DNA from: JAHJQZ01 sp963676075
GTDB lineage: Bacteria > Pseudomonadota > Alphaproteobacteria > Rhizobiales > Devosiaceae
Length of the DNA stretch: 64,000 bases
Reading direction: 5' to 3'
NCBI GenBank assembly: GCA_963676075.2
Contig: CAXXNZ010000025.1
Span: 160,108 to 224,107, forward strand
This document shows, piece by piece, positions 17,397-25,920 of the stretch. How positions within the stretch are numbered: the first letter of the stretch is position 1; each line of letters starts with the position of its first letter. Below the pieces are notes generated by a model. That model was given only the letters and a program-made list of their open reading frames with translations. It was not told where the DNA came from and did not search any database. The position numbers and the translations under genes were made by a program.

Positions 17397-18737
17397 ATGC
17401 GCCCCGTTAACCCGTTCACGGTCCGGCATCGCGATGTGTTCTCCATCGCCCTGCCGGCAACCTTCGCCTTCATCACCGAGCCGCTGGCCGGCTTGACCGA
17501 CCTGACCGTCATCGGCCGGCTCGGCGATGCAGGTTTGCTCGGTGGCGTGGTGCTCGGCTCGGTCGTGGTGGCCTTCGTGTTCGCTGCCGCGTTCTTTCTG
17601 AGGCTGTCGACGGCGGGATTGACGGCCCAGGCCATCGGCGCCAGGGCACCCGACGATGGTCTGGTTCACCTCGCTCGCGCTTTGCTGCTCGGGGTCGGGC
17701 TCGGATTGCTGGGCATTGTTCTCGGCAGTCAGATCGAGGCAATCGGCGCCTATTTTCTTAGCCCCCCGGACGCGACACTGCCGAGCTACCAGCTCTATTT
17801 CGAGATCCGGCTCTTGGCGACGCCGTTCGTTCTGATCAATTTCGCCCTGCTCGGCTGGTTCTATGGCCGCGCCGCCGCCACAACCGGCATGGCGCTGCAG
17901 ATCCTCATCCACGGCGTCAACATCGTTTTGAGCGTTAGTTTCGTCTACGGGCTCGGCTGGGGCGTCGCCGGCGTCGCCTGGGCCACGGTGCTCGGCGAAC
18001 TGGTCGCGGCGCTGGTCGGGCTGGCGATCGTCCTCAGGCATTTTGGCGGCTTCCGGCGCCTCAAGGGGCTGATCAGGCCCAAATCCCTGCTCGATGCCGG
18101 CGAGTTGCGGCGCCTGTTCAGCCTCGGGCGCGACCTGACCATCCGCACGCTGGCGCTCGAACTGGTCTATGCATTCTTTGCCGCGCAAACAGCACGGCTC
18201 GGCGATGTCTCGCTCGCCGCCAACCACCTGCTGCTTTACGTGCTGATGCTGATTGCCTTTTTCCTCGACGGCCAGGCCCAGGCCGCCGAACAGTTATGCG
18301 GCAAGGCCGTCGGCGCCAATTACCGCCCGGCCTTTGCCCGGGCCGTGCGCCTGACTCTTGGCTGGGGCCTTGTCATCGGTTTGTTCATGTTCGCGCTGAT
18401 GGCCGGTTTCGGCGGCATGCTCATCGATTTCATGTCGACCAACGCGGATATCCGCATGGCGGCGCGTGGCAACCTGCTGTTCGCCGCCCTGACTGCCTTC
18501 ACCGGCATCGCGGCCTTCGTTTTCGACGGCGTGACCCAGGGCGCGACCCTCAACAAGGCCATCCGCAACGGCATGCTGTTTTCCGTCGCGGTCTATGTCC
18601 TGGCGGTGATCGCCTTGCAGCCGCTGTTTGGCCTGACAGGATTGTGGGTGGCGATGCACCTGTTCTTCCTGTCGCGCGGCGCCTATCTGGCGCTGGCGGT
18701 CAGGCGCAACATGCCGGCGCTGTTCGCCGCCACCTGA
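17397..18737 (+). CDS. MATE-family efflux transporter (DinF-like)
   Basis: The 446-residue product has about twelve transmembrane helices in two bundles. It begins with a DinF-type sequence (FSIALPATFAFITEPLAGLTD), in which a Pro and an Asp in TM1 are characteristic of DinF-like MATE proteins. These exporters use ion gradients to expel cationic or amphipathic compounds from the inner membrane. The gene lies 137 bases after the YdfG-like gene and runs convergently into pyrD, with nine bases between the stops. The substrate is unknown. Confidence 0.85.
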   Translation: MRPVNPFTVRHRDVFSIALPATFAFITEPLAGLTDLTVIGRLGDAGLLGGVVLGSVVVAFVFAAAFFLRLSTAGLTAQAIGARAPDDGLVHLARALLLGVGLGLLGIVLGSQIEAIGAYFLSPPDATLPSYQLYFEIRLLATPFVLINFALLGWFYGRAAATTGMALQILIHGVNIVLSVSFVYGLGWGVAGVAWATVLGELVAALVGLAIVLRHFGGFRRLKGLIRPKSLLDAGELRRLFSLGRDLTIRTLALELVYAFFAAQTARLGDVSLAANHLLLYVLMLIAFFLDGQAQAAEQLCGKAVGANYRPAFARAVRLTLGWGLVIGLFMFALMAGFGGMLIDFMSTNADIRMAARGNLLFAALTAFTGIAAFVFDGVTQGATLNKAIRNGMLFSVAVYVLAVIALQPLFGLTGLWVAMHLFFLSRGAYLALAVRRNMPALFAAT

Positions 18738-18746
18738 CAGACCAAG

Positions 18747-19859
18747 CTAATCGAGGCTGGCCTTGCCGGAAGCCCAATCGTCAAGACGCGCATCCCTGAG
18801 GCCGGCGACAGTACCGCAGCCACGGCGCCGGACTTCGTCGGCAAGGCCGGACTTGATACCGCCCAAAAGCCCCAGCCCGCCATAAACCATGCCGGTATAG
18901 ATCTGGATCGCGTCGGCGCCGGCCTCGAACTTGGCAATGGCGCCTTTTGCCGAGAACACGCCGCCAACCCCGATGATCGGCAAGAGGCCGCCAAGCCGCA
19001 ATCGCATCTGCGCCAGCCGCTGCGTCGTCAGATCGAAGATCGGTTCCCCTGACAGGCCGCCGGTCTCCTCGGCATGCGGTTCGCCGGCAACAACATCGCG
19101 GGAAACCGTGGTGTTGGAGACGATCATGCCGTCGAGATCGGTCGAGAGCACCAGCTTGGCGATCTCGTCCATTTCGGTTTCGGTCAGGTCCGGCGCGATC
19201 TTCAAAAAGACTGGCACATGGGTCCTGGCGCGGGCCCGTTCGGCCAACACCTCGCCGAGCAGGCGCTTCAGCGCTTCGGACTGCTGCAGGTCCCTGAGGC
19301 CGGGCGTATTCGGCGAGGAAACATTGACCGCGAGATAGTCGGCGCAATCGGCAAAACGCTTCACCCCGAGAACGAAATCGCCAACGAAATCGGCGCTGTC
19401 CTTGTTGGCTCCGATATTGACGCCGATCACCGCCTTGGAGCGGAACCCTTCGAGCCGGCGCAACACGGCGTCATGCCCCTGGTTGTTGAAGCCCATGCGG
19501 TTGATGACGGCGTTGCGGGCGGACAACCGGATCAGGCGCGGGCGCGGATTGCCCTTTTGCGGGCGCGGCGTCACGGTCCCGACCTCGACCATGCCGAAGC
19601 CGATCTTCGCCAGGGCGCCAGGTATTTCGGCATTCTTGTCAAAGCCCGCAGCCATGCCGAGGGCGTTGACGAATTCGAGGCCGGCAAAGGAGGTCGCCAG
19701 TTCCGGCGGATCCGGATGGAGCTGCTCAGGGGCAGCACCAAACTTCAGCGCCATGATGGTGGTGCGGTGCGCCAGCTCGGGTTCGAGGCGCAGCAGTGTG
19801 TCGCGGGTCAGCCCCTGCACCAGGGAGTTGTTGAGCGCGAGCGATATCGGGCCAGGCAT
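18747..19859 (-). CDS. pyrD: Dihydroorotate dehydrogenase (quinone), class 2
   Basis: The 370-residue product matches membrane-associated PyrD, which oxidizes dihydroorotate to orotate in pyrimidine synthesis and passes electrons to quinone. Visible features are the N-terminal helical extension, the FMN-binding AAGFDKNAE, GTVTPRPQKGNPRPR and NRMGFNN. The catalytic-base region is AVNVSSPNTPGLRDLQ with the active-site Ser, and the FMN phosphate site is GVGGVFSAKGA. The start overlaps the stop of the DUF952 gene (TTAAT context), which suggests a two-gene operon. Confidence 0.95.
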   Translation of the reverse strand: MPGPISLALNNSLVQGLTRDTLLRLEPELAHRTTIMALKFGAAPEQLHPDPPELATSFAGLEFVNALGMAAGFDKNAEIPGALAKIGFGMVEVGTVTPRPQKGNPRPRLIRLSARNAVINRMGFNNQGHDAVLRRLEGFRSKAVIGVNIGANKDSADFVGDFVLGVKRFADCADYLAVNVSSPNTPGLRDLQQSEALKRLLGEVLAERARARTHVPVFLKIAPDLTETEMDEIAKLVLSTDLDGMIVSNTTVSRDVVAGEPHAEETGGLSGEPIFDLTTQRLAQMRLRLGGLLPIIGVGGVFSAKGAIAKFEAGADAIQIYTGMVYGGLGLLGGIKSGLADEVRRRGCGTVAGLRDARLDDWASGKASLD

Positions 19860-20206
19860 TAATCACATTCCTCGGGGAGTTCACAGCTGCCATCCACACC
19901 GACCGTGAGCGGATAATGGGCGGCAACCGCGGAAATCGGCAGTTGGGCGTAAAGATGGGGGAACAGCTCACCGCCGCGAGAGGGTTCCCATTTGAGATCG
20001 GCGGCCACGTGTTCGGTATCGACCGCGCAAAGAACCAGCCCGTCCTGGCCGGCGAAATGAAGCCTCAGGGTCTCGCGCAGCTGACCAGCGGTCGAAAAAT
20101 GCATGAAGCCGTCCGCAACATCGACCGGGCTGTAGGGCAGCTGTCCGGCATCAAGGCCGAGCGCCCACAAGGGGCCGGTCGTTATCTTGTAAATCCGTGC
20201 GTCCAT
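19859..20206 (-). CDS. DUF952 domain protein
   Basis: The 115-residue product matches the DUF952 family: IYKITTGPLWALG at the start, DGFMHFSTAGQL, LCAVDTEHVAADLKWE and GELFPHLYAQLP. The function of the family is not established. The conserved His and Arg/Glu positions resemble a small ADP-ribosyl or glutathione-related fold, but that is uncertain. The Met at 20206 is chosen because homologous sequence starts there, and an open frame extends to 20299. It overlaps pyrD by one base, so the pair is co-transcribed. Confidence 0.75.
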   Translation of the reverse strand: MDARIYKITTGPLWALGLDAGQLPYSPVDVADGFMHFSTAGQLRETLRLHFAGQDGLVLCAVDTEHVAADLKWEPSRGGELFPHLYAQLPISAVAAHYPLTVGVDGSCELPEECD

Positions 20207-20467
20207 GATTTTCACCCCGCTTCCCGGCGCGCCATTCTTCAGCCAGCAAACCACCGCAGGCGCGCGCACACAAAAACCCGGAGTCGGTCGGCAATACAAG
20301 AAAAAGCGATGGGGCTTACCGGCGACATCATGCCCCTGTTACCGCAACCATTGGCGATGGCCGCAGCGCTCCGCTTTACAGCCACGACCCCTGCCGCTAG
20401 ATGGTAGGACAAGTTTCCGGCACTAAGAACAATGTCCTTTTCGGGCATATGACAAGGCTATCGGGGT

Positions 20468-21136
20468 ATGAGCCAGATCTCGCATTCTACCATCTGGGCT
20501 GGCATCGATGAACTCGCCAACAGGCACGGGTTGTCCGTTTCCGGGTTGGCGCGGCTGGCCGGGCTCGATGCCACCGCGTTCAACAAGTCCAAGCGCGTCA
20601 GCCGGGATGGGCGCGAGCGCTGGCCGTCGACCGAGAGCATTGCCAAGGTTCTCGATGCCACCGGCGAGACCTTCGACCAGTTCCTCACGGGAGGGGGGCT
20701 TTATGTGCAGACCGATCACGACACGATCGGGTTTGCCGAACAACCCGGCTCGTTTTCCATCCCGCTGCTCAGGCTGAGCGAGGCAGAGACAAGCGGATTT
20801 TTCGACGCCGGCGGCTTTCCGGTCGGCGACGGCTGGGACGAAATCGAGATGCCGACGTCCAACACCTCCAGCGCCTATGCGCTCGAGATTTGCGGAAGCG
20901 ACCAGCAGCCTGTCTACCGCGATGGCGATTTTGTCATCGTTGCGCCGTCCGCGCAGGTCCGGCGTGGCGACCGCATTGTCGTGCGTACAACTGGCGGCAA
21001 GGTGATGATCATGACGCTTCAACGCCAGACCGCCAAGCAGGTGGAACTGCACCCGCTCAATCCGAAGGGTGCACTGGTCACGCTCGCCTTGACCGAGATC
21101 GAATGGATCGCCCGCATCGTCTGGGCGTCTCAATAG
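20468..21136 (+). CDS. LexA/CI-like HTH regulator with S24 domain lacking the catalytic dyad
   Basis: The 222-residue product has an N-terminal helix-turn-helix (about residues 8-68, with SGLARLAGLDATAFNKS) and a C-terminal LexA-type domain (about 95-222). Phage-repressor-like proteins of this build normally self-cleave using Ser and Lys. Here the usual GDSMxP reads GSDQQP, with Asp at the Ser position. The strand that normally carries the Lys reads KVMIMTLQRQ, without Lys at the expected place. The C-terminal part otherwise keeps YRDGDFVIVAP and RRGDRIVVRT. It is probably a stable, non-cleaving repressor. The start is the ATG after CGGGGT. No phage genes are nearby. Confidence 0.75.
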   Translation: MSQISHSTIWAGIDELANRHGLSVSGLARLAGLDATAFNKSKRVSRDGRERWPSTESIAKVLDATGETFDQFLTGGGLYVQTDHDTIGFAEQPGSFSIPLLRLSEAETSGFFDAGGFPVGDGWDEIEMPTSNTSSAYALEICGSDQQPVYRDGDFVIVAPSAQVRRGDRIVVRTTGGKVMIMTLQRQTAKQVELHPLNPKGALVTLALTEIEWIARIVWASQ

Positions 21137-21235
21137 AGTGTTTTGAGGAACCGAAGGTCCGCTTCAGCGAACACTGGACACCACTTTTCCGGCCGAGCTT
21201 GCCGAAGCCTCGAAAACACGACCACTCAAACACAC

Positions 21236-21276
21236 AGAGCAGATCAGACGATTCAACCGTATGCCTGATCTGCTCT
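21236..21276. terminator. Long hairpin at the 3' end of cobD
   Basis: AGAGCAGATCAG and CTGATCTGCTCT form a perfect 12-base-pair stem with a 17-base loop. The right arm covers the cobD stop codon. It lies between convergent genes and lacks a long T-run, so it may act as a bidirectional terminator or protect the 3' end of the mRNA. Confidence 0.5.
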
Positions 21277-22240
21277 AGAACCCGATGCGGGTGAATGCCA
21301 GCGTGGCTGCAATAACCAGTGCCAACGCGATGTCGTTGACGCGCCGGTAGATCTTGAGCGCACGATCGATATCGTCCGGTTCGACTTCGGCGCGACCGTC
21401 TCCCATGAAGGGCAGGTCGACCATTTCGCCATGATAGGCGCGCGGACCGCCGAGCTTGATGCCGAGCGCACCGGCCATGGCCGCTTCCGGCCAACCGGAA
21501 TTGGGCGAATCCTGTCGCGGTGCGTCACGAGCAGCCGCCTGCTGCGCCCCGAGCGCATCTTCACCGCCGAACCGTGCCGACAGGCCGATCAGACGCGCCG
21601 TCAGCCGCGCCGGAACGAAATTGACCCAGTCGTCGAGCCGCGCCGAGGCCCAGCCGAATTCGCGATGGCGCGGTGTCAGATGCCCGAGCATGGAGTCGGC
21701 GGTGTTGATCACCTTGTAAAGAACGATCCCCGGCAATCCGAACAGGGCGAGATAGAGGAGCGGCGCGATGATCCCGTCGGATGTGTTCTCGGCCAGCGTC
21801 TCGATACCGGCGCGGGCCGTGCCATGGGCATCAAGACTGCGCGCGTCGCGTCCCACGATCGGCTGCAGCGCCAATTGGCCATCAAGGAGCGATATCCGCA
21901 GCCCCTTGGCAACGGCTCCAACCGCCTCGCCGAGCTGCCGACTGGCGAGGAAGGCAGAGGCGATAAGCGCCTCGATAACGAAGCCGAAGGGAAACGCACG
22001 ACAAAAGCCGGCGACAACACCGGCCAGCAAACCGGCGACGAACAGCACCAGCGCCAATGCCACAACACCGGCCAGCTTGCCCTTTTCCGGCGCATCAGCG
22101 CCATGATTGAGCTTGGTGTCGAGCAAACCGATCAGTCTGCCGATCCATTCGATGGGATGCCCGATAAGCAGTTGCAGCGCCGCCGGATAGCCGAACAGGC
22201 GCTCGATACCAAAAGCCAGGGCAGCGACCAGGGCCGTCAT
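21275..22240 (-). CDS. cobD: Adenosylcobinamide-phosphate synthase (CobD/CbiB)
   Basis: The 321-residue membrane protein belongs to the CobD/CbiB family, which attaches the aminopropanol arm to adenosylcobyric acid. Family motifs include HPIEWIGRLIGLLD, ARAGIETLAENTSDGIIAPL, NTADSMLGH, DDWVNFVPARLTA and the closing GGPRAYHGEMVDLPFMG. It has four to five transmembrane segments. The start overlaps the cobQ stop by four bases (ATGA), placing it last in the cobA-cobB-cobQ-cobD operon. Confidence 0.93.
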   Translation of the reverse strand: MTALVAALAFGIERLFGYPAALQLLIGHPIEWIGRLIGLLDTKLNHGADAPEKGKLAGVVALALVLFVAGLLAGVVAGFCRAFPFGFVIEALIASAFLASRQLGEAVGAVAKGLRISLLDGQLALQPIVGRDARSLDAHGTARAGIETLAENTSDGIIAPLLYLALFGLPGIVLYKVINTADSMLGHLTPRHREFGWASARLDDWVNFVPARLTARLIGLSARFGGEDALGAQQAAARDAPRQDSPNSGWPEAAMAGALGIKLGGPRAYHGEMVDLPFMGDGRAEVEPDDIDRALKIYRRVNDIALALVIAATLAFTRIGF

Positions 22241-23718
22241 GATCTGCCTTCCAGATGCGGCTCGCGGGCCAGGGCCAGTAGCTCGTCGAGATCGAGCGCG
22301 CTCTCAAGGTGAGCGGCAAGACGATCAAGAACCGTCTCGATCTCGGATTCATAACCGAGATCGGCGCTTGTCGCGGCGCCAAGTTTTTCAAGAAATGCTC
22401 GGCGGAACCGGTCCTCGGCAAACAAACCGTGCAGATAGGTTCCGACGATGCGGCCGGAGGGCGACACTGCCCCCTCACCGACACCATCGATCAGCGCGAA
22501 GGGCCGATCGCGGTCGGGACCTGCCGTCTCGCCCATGTGCATGTGATAGCCGGCAAGCGTTTCACCGCTCTCGGCGTGCACCGCCCGTTCGATGCGCAAC
22601 TGCTTGGCCGGGGTCAGCACGGTCTTGACATCGAGAAGCCCCAGCCCTTCGCTCACGCCCGGTTCGCCTTCAACCCCGTCGGGATCGGCGATCAGCTTGC
22701 CGAGCATCTGGTAGCCGCCGCACAGCCCGATGACGGCGCCGCCAGTACGGGCATGAGCGAGGATGTCGATATCCCAGCCCTCACACCGCAAGCCGGACAG
22801 ATCGGCGCGCGTCGCCTTGGTGCCGGGCAAAAGCACGAGGTCGGCGTCGCGCGGCAGTGGCGAGCCGGGTGCAATGACGCTGACCCGTACGCCCGGCTCG
22901 GCTCGCAGGGGATCGAGATCGTCGAAATTGGCGATACGGCCGAAGCGGGGCACGACAATGTGGAAGGCGCCGCCGCGCGGCCGCATCCGCTCCAACGCCA
23001 GCGCGTCCTCTGCCGGCAAGCGGTCAGCTTCGGCAAAATAGGGCACCGGCCCGAGCGCCGGCACGCTTGTCTTGTCGGCGATCAGACGCAAACCATCGGT
23101 GAACAGGCTCGCATCGCCACGGAAACGATTGATCAGCGTGGCGACAATCAGCGCCGCGTCCTCGGGGTCGATGACAGCAAAGGTTCCCGCCAGCGCAGCG
23201 ATGACACCGCCACGTTCGATATCCCCGATCAGAACCACCGGTGCGCCGACGGCACGGGCAAAACCAAAATTGGCGAGGTCTGATGTCCGCAGATTGATCT
23301 CCGAGGCGCTCCCCGCTCCTTCGACCAGTATGAGGTCGGCATCTTCCGCAAGCTCGGCAAAACCACCGAGCACGTCGGGCAGGAAGCGCTGGCGCTCGCG
23401 GAAATAGTCGCGCGCCGCCATCGAGCCAACGCGCTTGCCACGCACCACAACCTGGGCACCACTGTCGGCTTCGGGCTTGAGCAGAACCGGGTTCATCGCC
23501 GTCAAAGGCGCCCGCTTCGCCGCCCGCGCCTGCAACGCCTGCGCCCGTCCGATCTCGCCGCCATCTTCGGTGACGGCGGCATTGTTCGACATGTTCTGCG
23601 GCTTGAACGGCGCAACGCGGAGCCCGCGATTGGCGAAGGCGCGGCAGAGCCCGGCAACGATCAGCGACTTTCCGGCATCGGACCCCGTGCCCATGAACAT
23701 CAAGACCCGTGCGCCCAT
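22237..23718 (-). CDS. cobQ: Cobyric acid synthase
   Basis: The protein of about 493 residues starts with MGARVLMFMGTGSDAGKS, the dethiobiotin-synthetase-like ATP-binding domain. It ends with a class I glutamine amidotransferase domain that contains the catalytic Cys in GLCGGYQMLGK. CobQ amidates four side chains of adenosylcobyrinic diamide. The ATG at 23718 overlaps the true cobB stop (ATGA). Because of a frameshift in cobB, an uninterrupted frame runs from cobB into this gene, but the two are separate proteins. A Ser-rich context in the P-loop (GSDAGKS) is normal for the family. Confidence 0.92.
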   Translation of the reverse strand: MGARVLMFMGTGSDAGKSLIVAGLCRAFANRGLRVAPFKPQNMSNNAAVTEDGGEIGRAQALQARAAKRAPLTAMNPVLLKPEADSGAQVVVRGKRVGSMAARDYFRERQRFLPDVLGGFAELAEDADLILVEGAGSASEINLRTSDLANFGFARAVGAPVVLIGDIERGGVIAALAGTFAVIDPEDAALIVATLINRFRGDASLFTDGLRLIADKTSVPALGPVPYFAEADRLPAEDALALERMRPRGGAFHIVVPRFGRIANFDDLDPLRAEPGVRVSVIAPGSPLPRDADLVLLPGTKATRADLSGLRCEGWDIDILAHARTGGAVIGLCGGYQMLGKLIADPDGVEGEPGVSEGLGLLDVKTVLTPAKQLRIERAVHAESGETLAGYHMHMGETAGPDRDRPFALIDGVGEGAVSPSGRIVGTYLHGLFAEDRFRRAFLEKLGAATSADLGYESEIETVLDRLAAHLESALDLDELLALAREPHLEGRS

Positions 23719-25035
23719 CAGCCGGCCTCGCTGGTGTCGATGACATGTGCATAGGAGCCGCAGACCTTGCCGTTGACCGAGCCCATCGGTCCGAGGCGCT
23801 TGCCTGTTGCATCGGCGGCAACGAACAGTTGCGGCGCGGATGGACCGGAGGCGGTCGAATAATGGAACTCGTGGCCGGATAGCGCCCGGGCGAAGGGCAG
23901 CGGCCCCTGGTGGCGCAACAGCCGGTAGCCAAGCGTGCGGTTGGGCCTGTCGATGCGACTCTGGTGCGGCAAACAGGCCGGTCATCTTGTGCGTCTTGCC
24001 TGTCGCATCGGTCAGGGCTTCACCCAGAACCATGTAGCCGCCGCACTCGCCATAGATCAGCCCATTGCGGTCGCGGGCCGCGATCATCCCCGCGTGAAAA
24101 CGCGATGCGGCGGCGAGCGTCGCGCCATGCAGTTCCGGATAACCGCCGGGCAGGAACACCGCATCGGTATCGGGAGCTGGGGCTTCATTGGCGAGCGGGG
24201 AAAAAAAGCTCAGCTCCGCCCCGGCCATGCGCCAGTCACTGAGCCAGTGGTCGTACAAAAAGCCGAAGGCGGCGTCGCGGGCAATGGCGATGCGCTGGCC
24301 GAGCGGCGGCAGGCGGCGAGCGTTGTCGGAACCGGCGAGAGGTGCGGCGGCGGCGGTGAGCGCGTCGAGATCGACGCCGAGCGCCACCGCCCGCGCCGCC
24401 CGCTCGATCAGCGGATCGATGCCGGCGATCTCCTCGGGCTGGACAAGGCCGAGATGGCGGTCGGGCACACCGAGACTCTTGTCGTTCCTGAGCGCGCCAA
24501 GACAGGCAATGCCGCGTTCATCGAGTGCATCGCGCAACATCTTCTCGTGCCGATCCGAAGCGACACGGTTGAGGATGACGCCGACAAAGCCGAGATCGTC
24601 GCGAAAGCGGATGAAGCCCTCGGCCAGAGCCGCCACCGATTGCGCCATATGGGCGGCATCGATGATCAAAACGATCGGCAAGGCGAGCCGGGCGGCCAGA
24701 TCGGCGGTCGAACCGCCACCACCGATCGCGCCGTCGAACAGGCCCATGACGCCTTCAACGAGCAGAAAGCCGTCACTGCCGGCGTGTGTCGCGGCAAGGG
24801 CCCGCAAGCGCTTCTCGCCCATACCCCAAGCATCGAGATTGAGACAGGCGCTACCGGCGGCCCGCGCCAGAAACTGCGGATCGATATAATCCGGGCCGGA
24901 CTTTGCCGGACGCACGGGAACACCCCGCTGGGCAAGCGCCCGCATCAGCCCGAGCGCCACCAGCGTCTTGCCGGAATTGGAGTGCGGGGCCGCAAGGACG
25001 AAGCCTTTGGCAGGACTAGCAGCGGTGTCAGCCAA
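23718..25035 (-). CDS. cobB: Cobyrinic acid a,c-diamide synthase, frameshifted near its 3' end
   Basis: The first 360 residues match CobB: an ATP-binding motif APHSNSGKT, the metal-site strand VEGVMGLFDG and the amidotransferase Cys in YGECGGYMVLGE. CobB amidates the a and c carboxylates of (hydrogeno)cobyrinic acid. After MTGLFAAPES (about 23956) homology moves to another frame. That frame continues IDRPNRTLGYRLLRHQGP, then FARALSGHEFHYSTA, and stops at 23718 in the ATGA shared with cobQ. A loss of two bases (or gain of one) in the stretch at 23955-23960 explains this. As printed, the frame runs on into cobQ. Either a sequencing error or a genuine mutation is possible. The start at 25035 overlaps cobA by eight bases. 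Confidence 0.8.
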
Positions 25036-25873
25036 AACCGCTCTCCCTCAACACCGGCGCATACCAGTCGAGCCGATCGCGGAACTGGCTGACCGGGCCA
25101 ATAACGACAATCGCCGGTGTCGGGATCGGCTCGTTTGCGGCGCGAGCGGTGATTTCGTCGAGCCGGCACTCGATGACCGATTGCTGCCGGAGCGTTGCAT
25201 TGGAGACGACGGCAACGCGGTCCGACGGGTCGCGCCCGGCAGCGAGCAGTTTGTCGGCAATATCCGGAATGTGCTTGACGGCCATGAACACCACCAGTAC
25301 CGGCGCGCATTGGGCGACGGTTGCCCAGTCGACCGAACCGGGGACATCGCCGCTGCCGTCATGGCCGGTCAGGAACAACACGGCGTGGTTGGTCTCGCGA
25401 TGGGTGATCGGAATGCCGGCATAGGCCAATCCCCCGACTCCGGCGGAAATGCCGGGCACGATGCGGAAAGGAATGCCCGAGTTCTGCAGGGCCAGAGCTT
25501 CCTCGCCCCCGCGACCGAAAAGATAGGGGTCGCCGCCTTTGAGGCGCAATACGCGCTTGCCCGCCCAGGCGAGCTCGATGATCTTGAGCGTGATGTCCTT
25601 TTGTTTCGAAGACGGCTTGCCGCCGCGCTTGCCGGCCGGCACCAGTTCGGCCTCGGGGCGGGCCAGCGCCAGGATGTCGTTGGGCACCAGCGCGTCATGG
25701 ACGATGACATCGGCCTGCCCGAGGGCATGATAGGCCAGAAGCGACAACAGGCCCGGCGCACCGGGGCCGGCGCCGACCAGCCACACCGAACCGGGAGCCA
25801 ATTCAGGCAGGTCGGCGCGATCAAGCCGGCCGAAATGGTCCTTCTTGCGAAATCTTTTCAAGAGCGGCTTCAT
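25028..25873 (-). CDS. cobA: Uroporphyrinogen-III C-methyltransferase (SUMT)
   Basis: The 281-residue product catalyses the two SAM-dependent methylations that turn uroporphyrinogen III into precorrin-2, the entry to B12 and siroheme. It shows the family motifs LVGAGPGAPGLLSLLA, HDALVP, GKRGG, RLKGGDPYLFGRGGEE, VPGISAG and PITHR. It carries no fused CysG oxidase domain. It heads the minus-strand cobA-cobB-cobQ-cobD unit, with a 47-base divergent gap to cbiD that must hold promoters for both directions. Confidence 0.95.
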   Translation of the reverse strand: MKPLLKRFRKKDHFGRLDRADLPELAPGSVWLVGAGPGAPGLLSLLAYHALGQADVIVHDALVPNDILALARPEAELVPAGKRGGKPSSKQKDITLKIIELAWAGKRVLRLKGGDPYLFGRGGEEALALQNSGIPFRIVPGISAGVGGLAYAGIPITHRETNHAVLFLTGHDGSGDVPGSVDWATVAQCAPVLVVFMAVKHIPDIADKLLAAGRDPSDRVAVVSNATLRQQSVIECRLDEITARAANEPIPTPAIVVIGPVSQFRDRLDWYAPVLRESGFG

Positions 25874-25920
25874 GGCACAACCCTGTTCCTTGCGGCTGCG
25901 GCTCCATATAGAGAACCCTG

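Noticed and set aside
22237..25035. One 932-residue CobB-CobQ fusion protein
   Set aside because: The frame is continuous only because of a break in cobB at about 23956. The true CobB C-terminus and stop lie in another frame, and CobQ has its own ATGA start at 23718.
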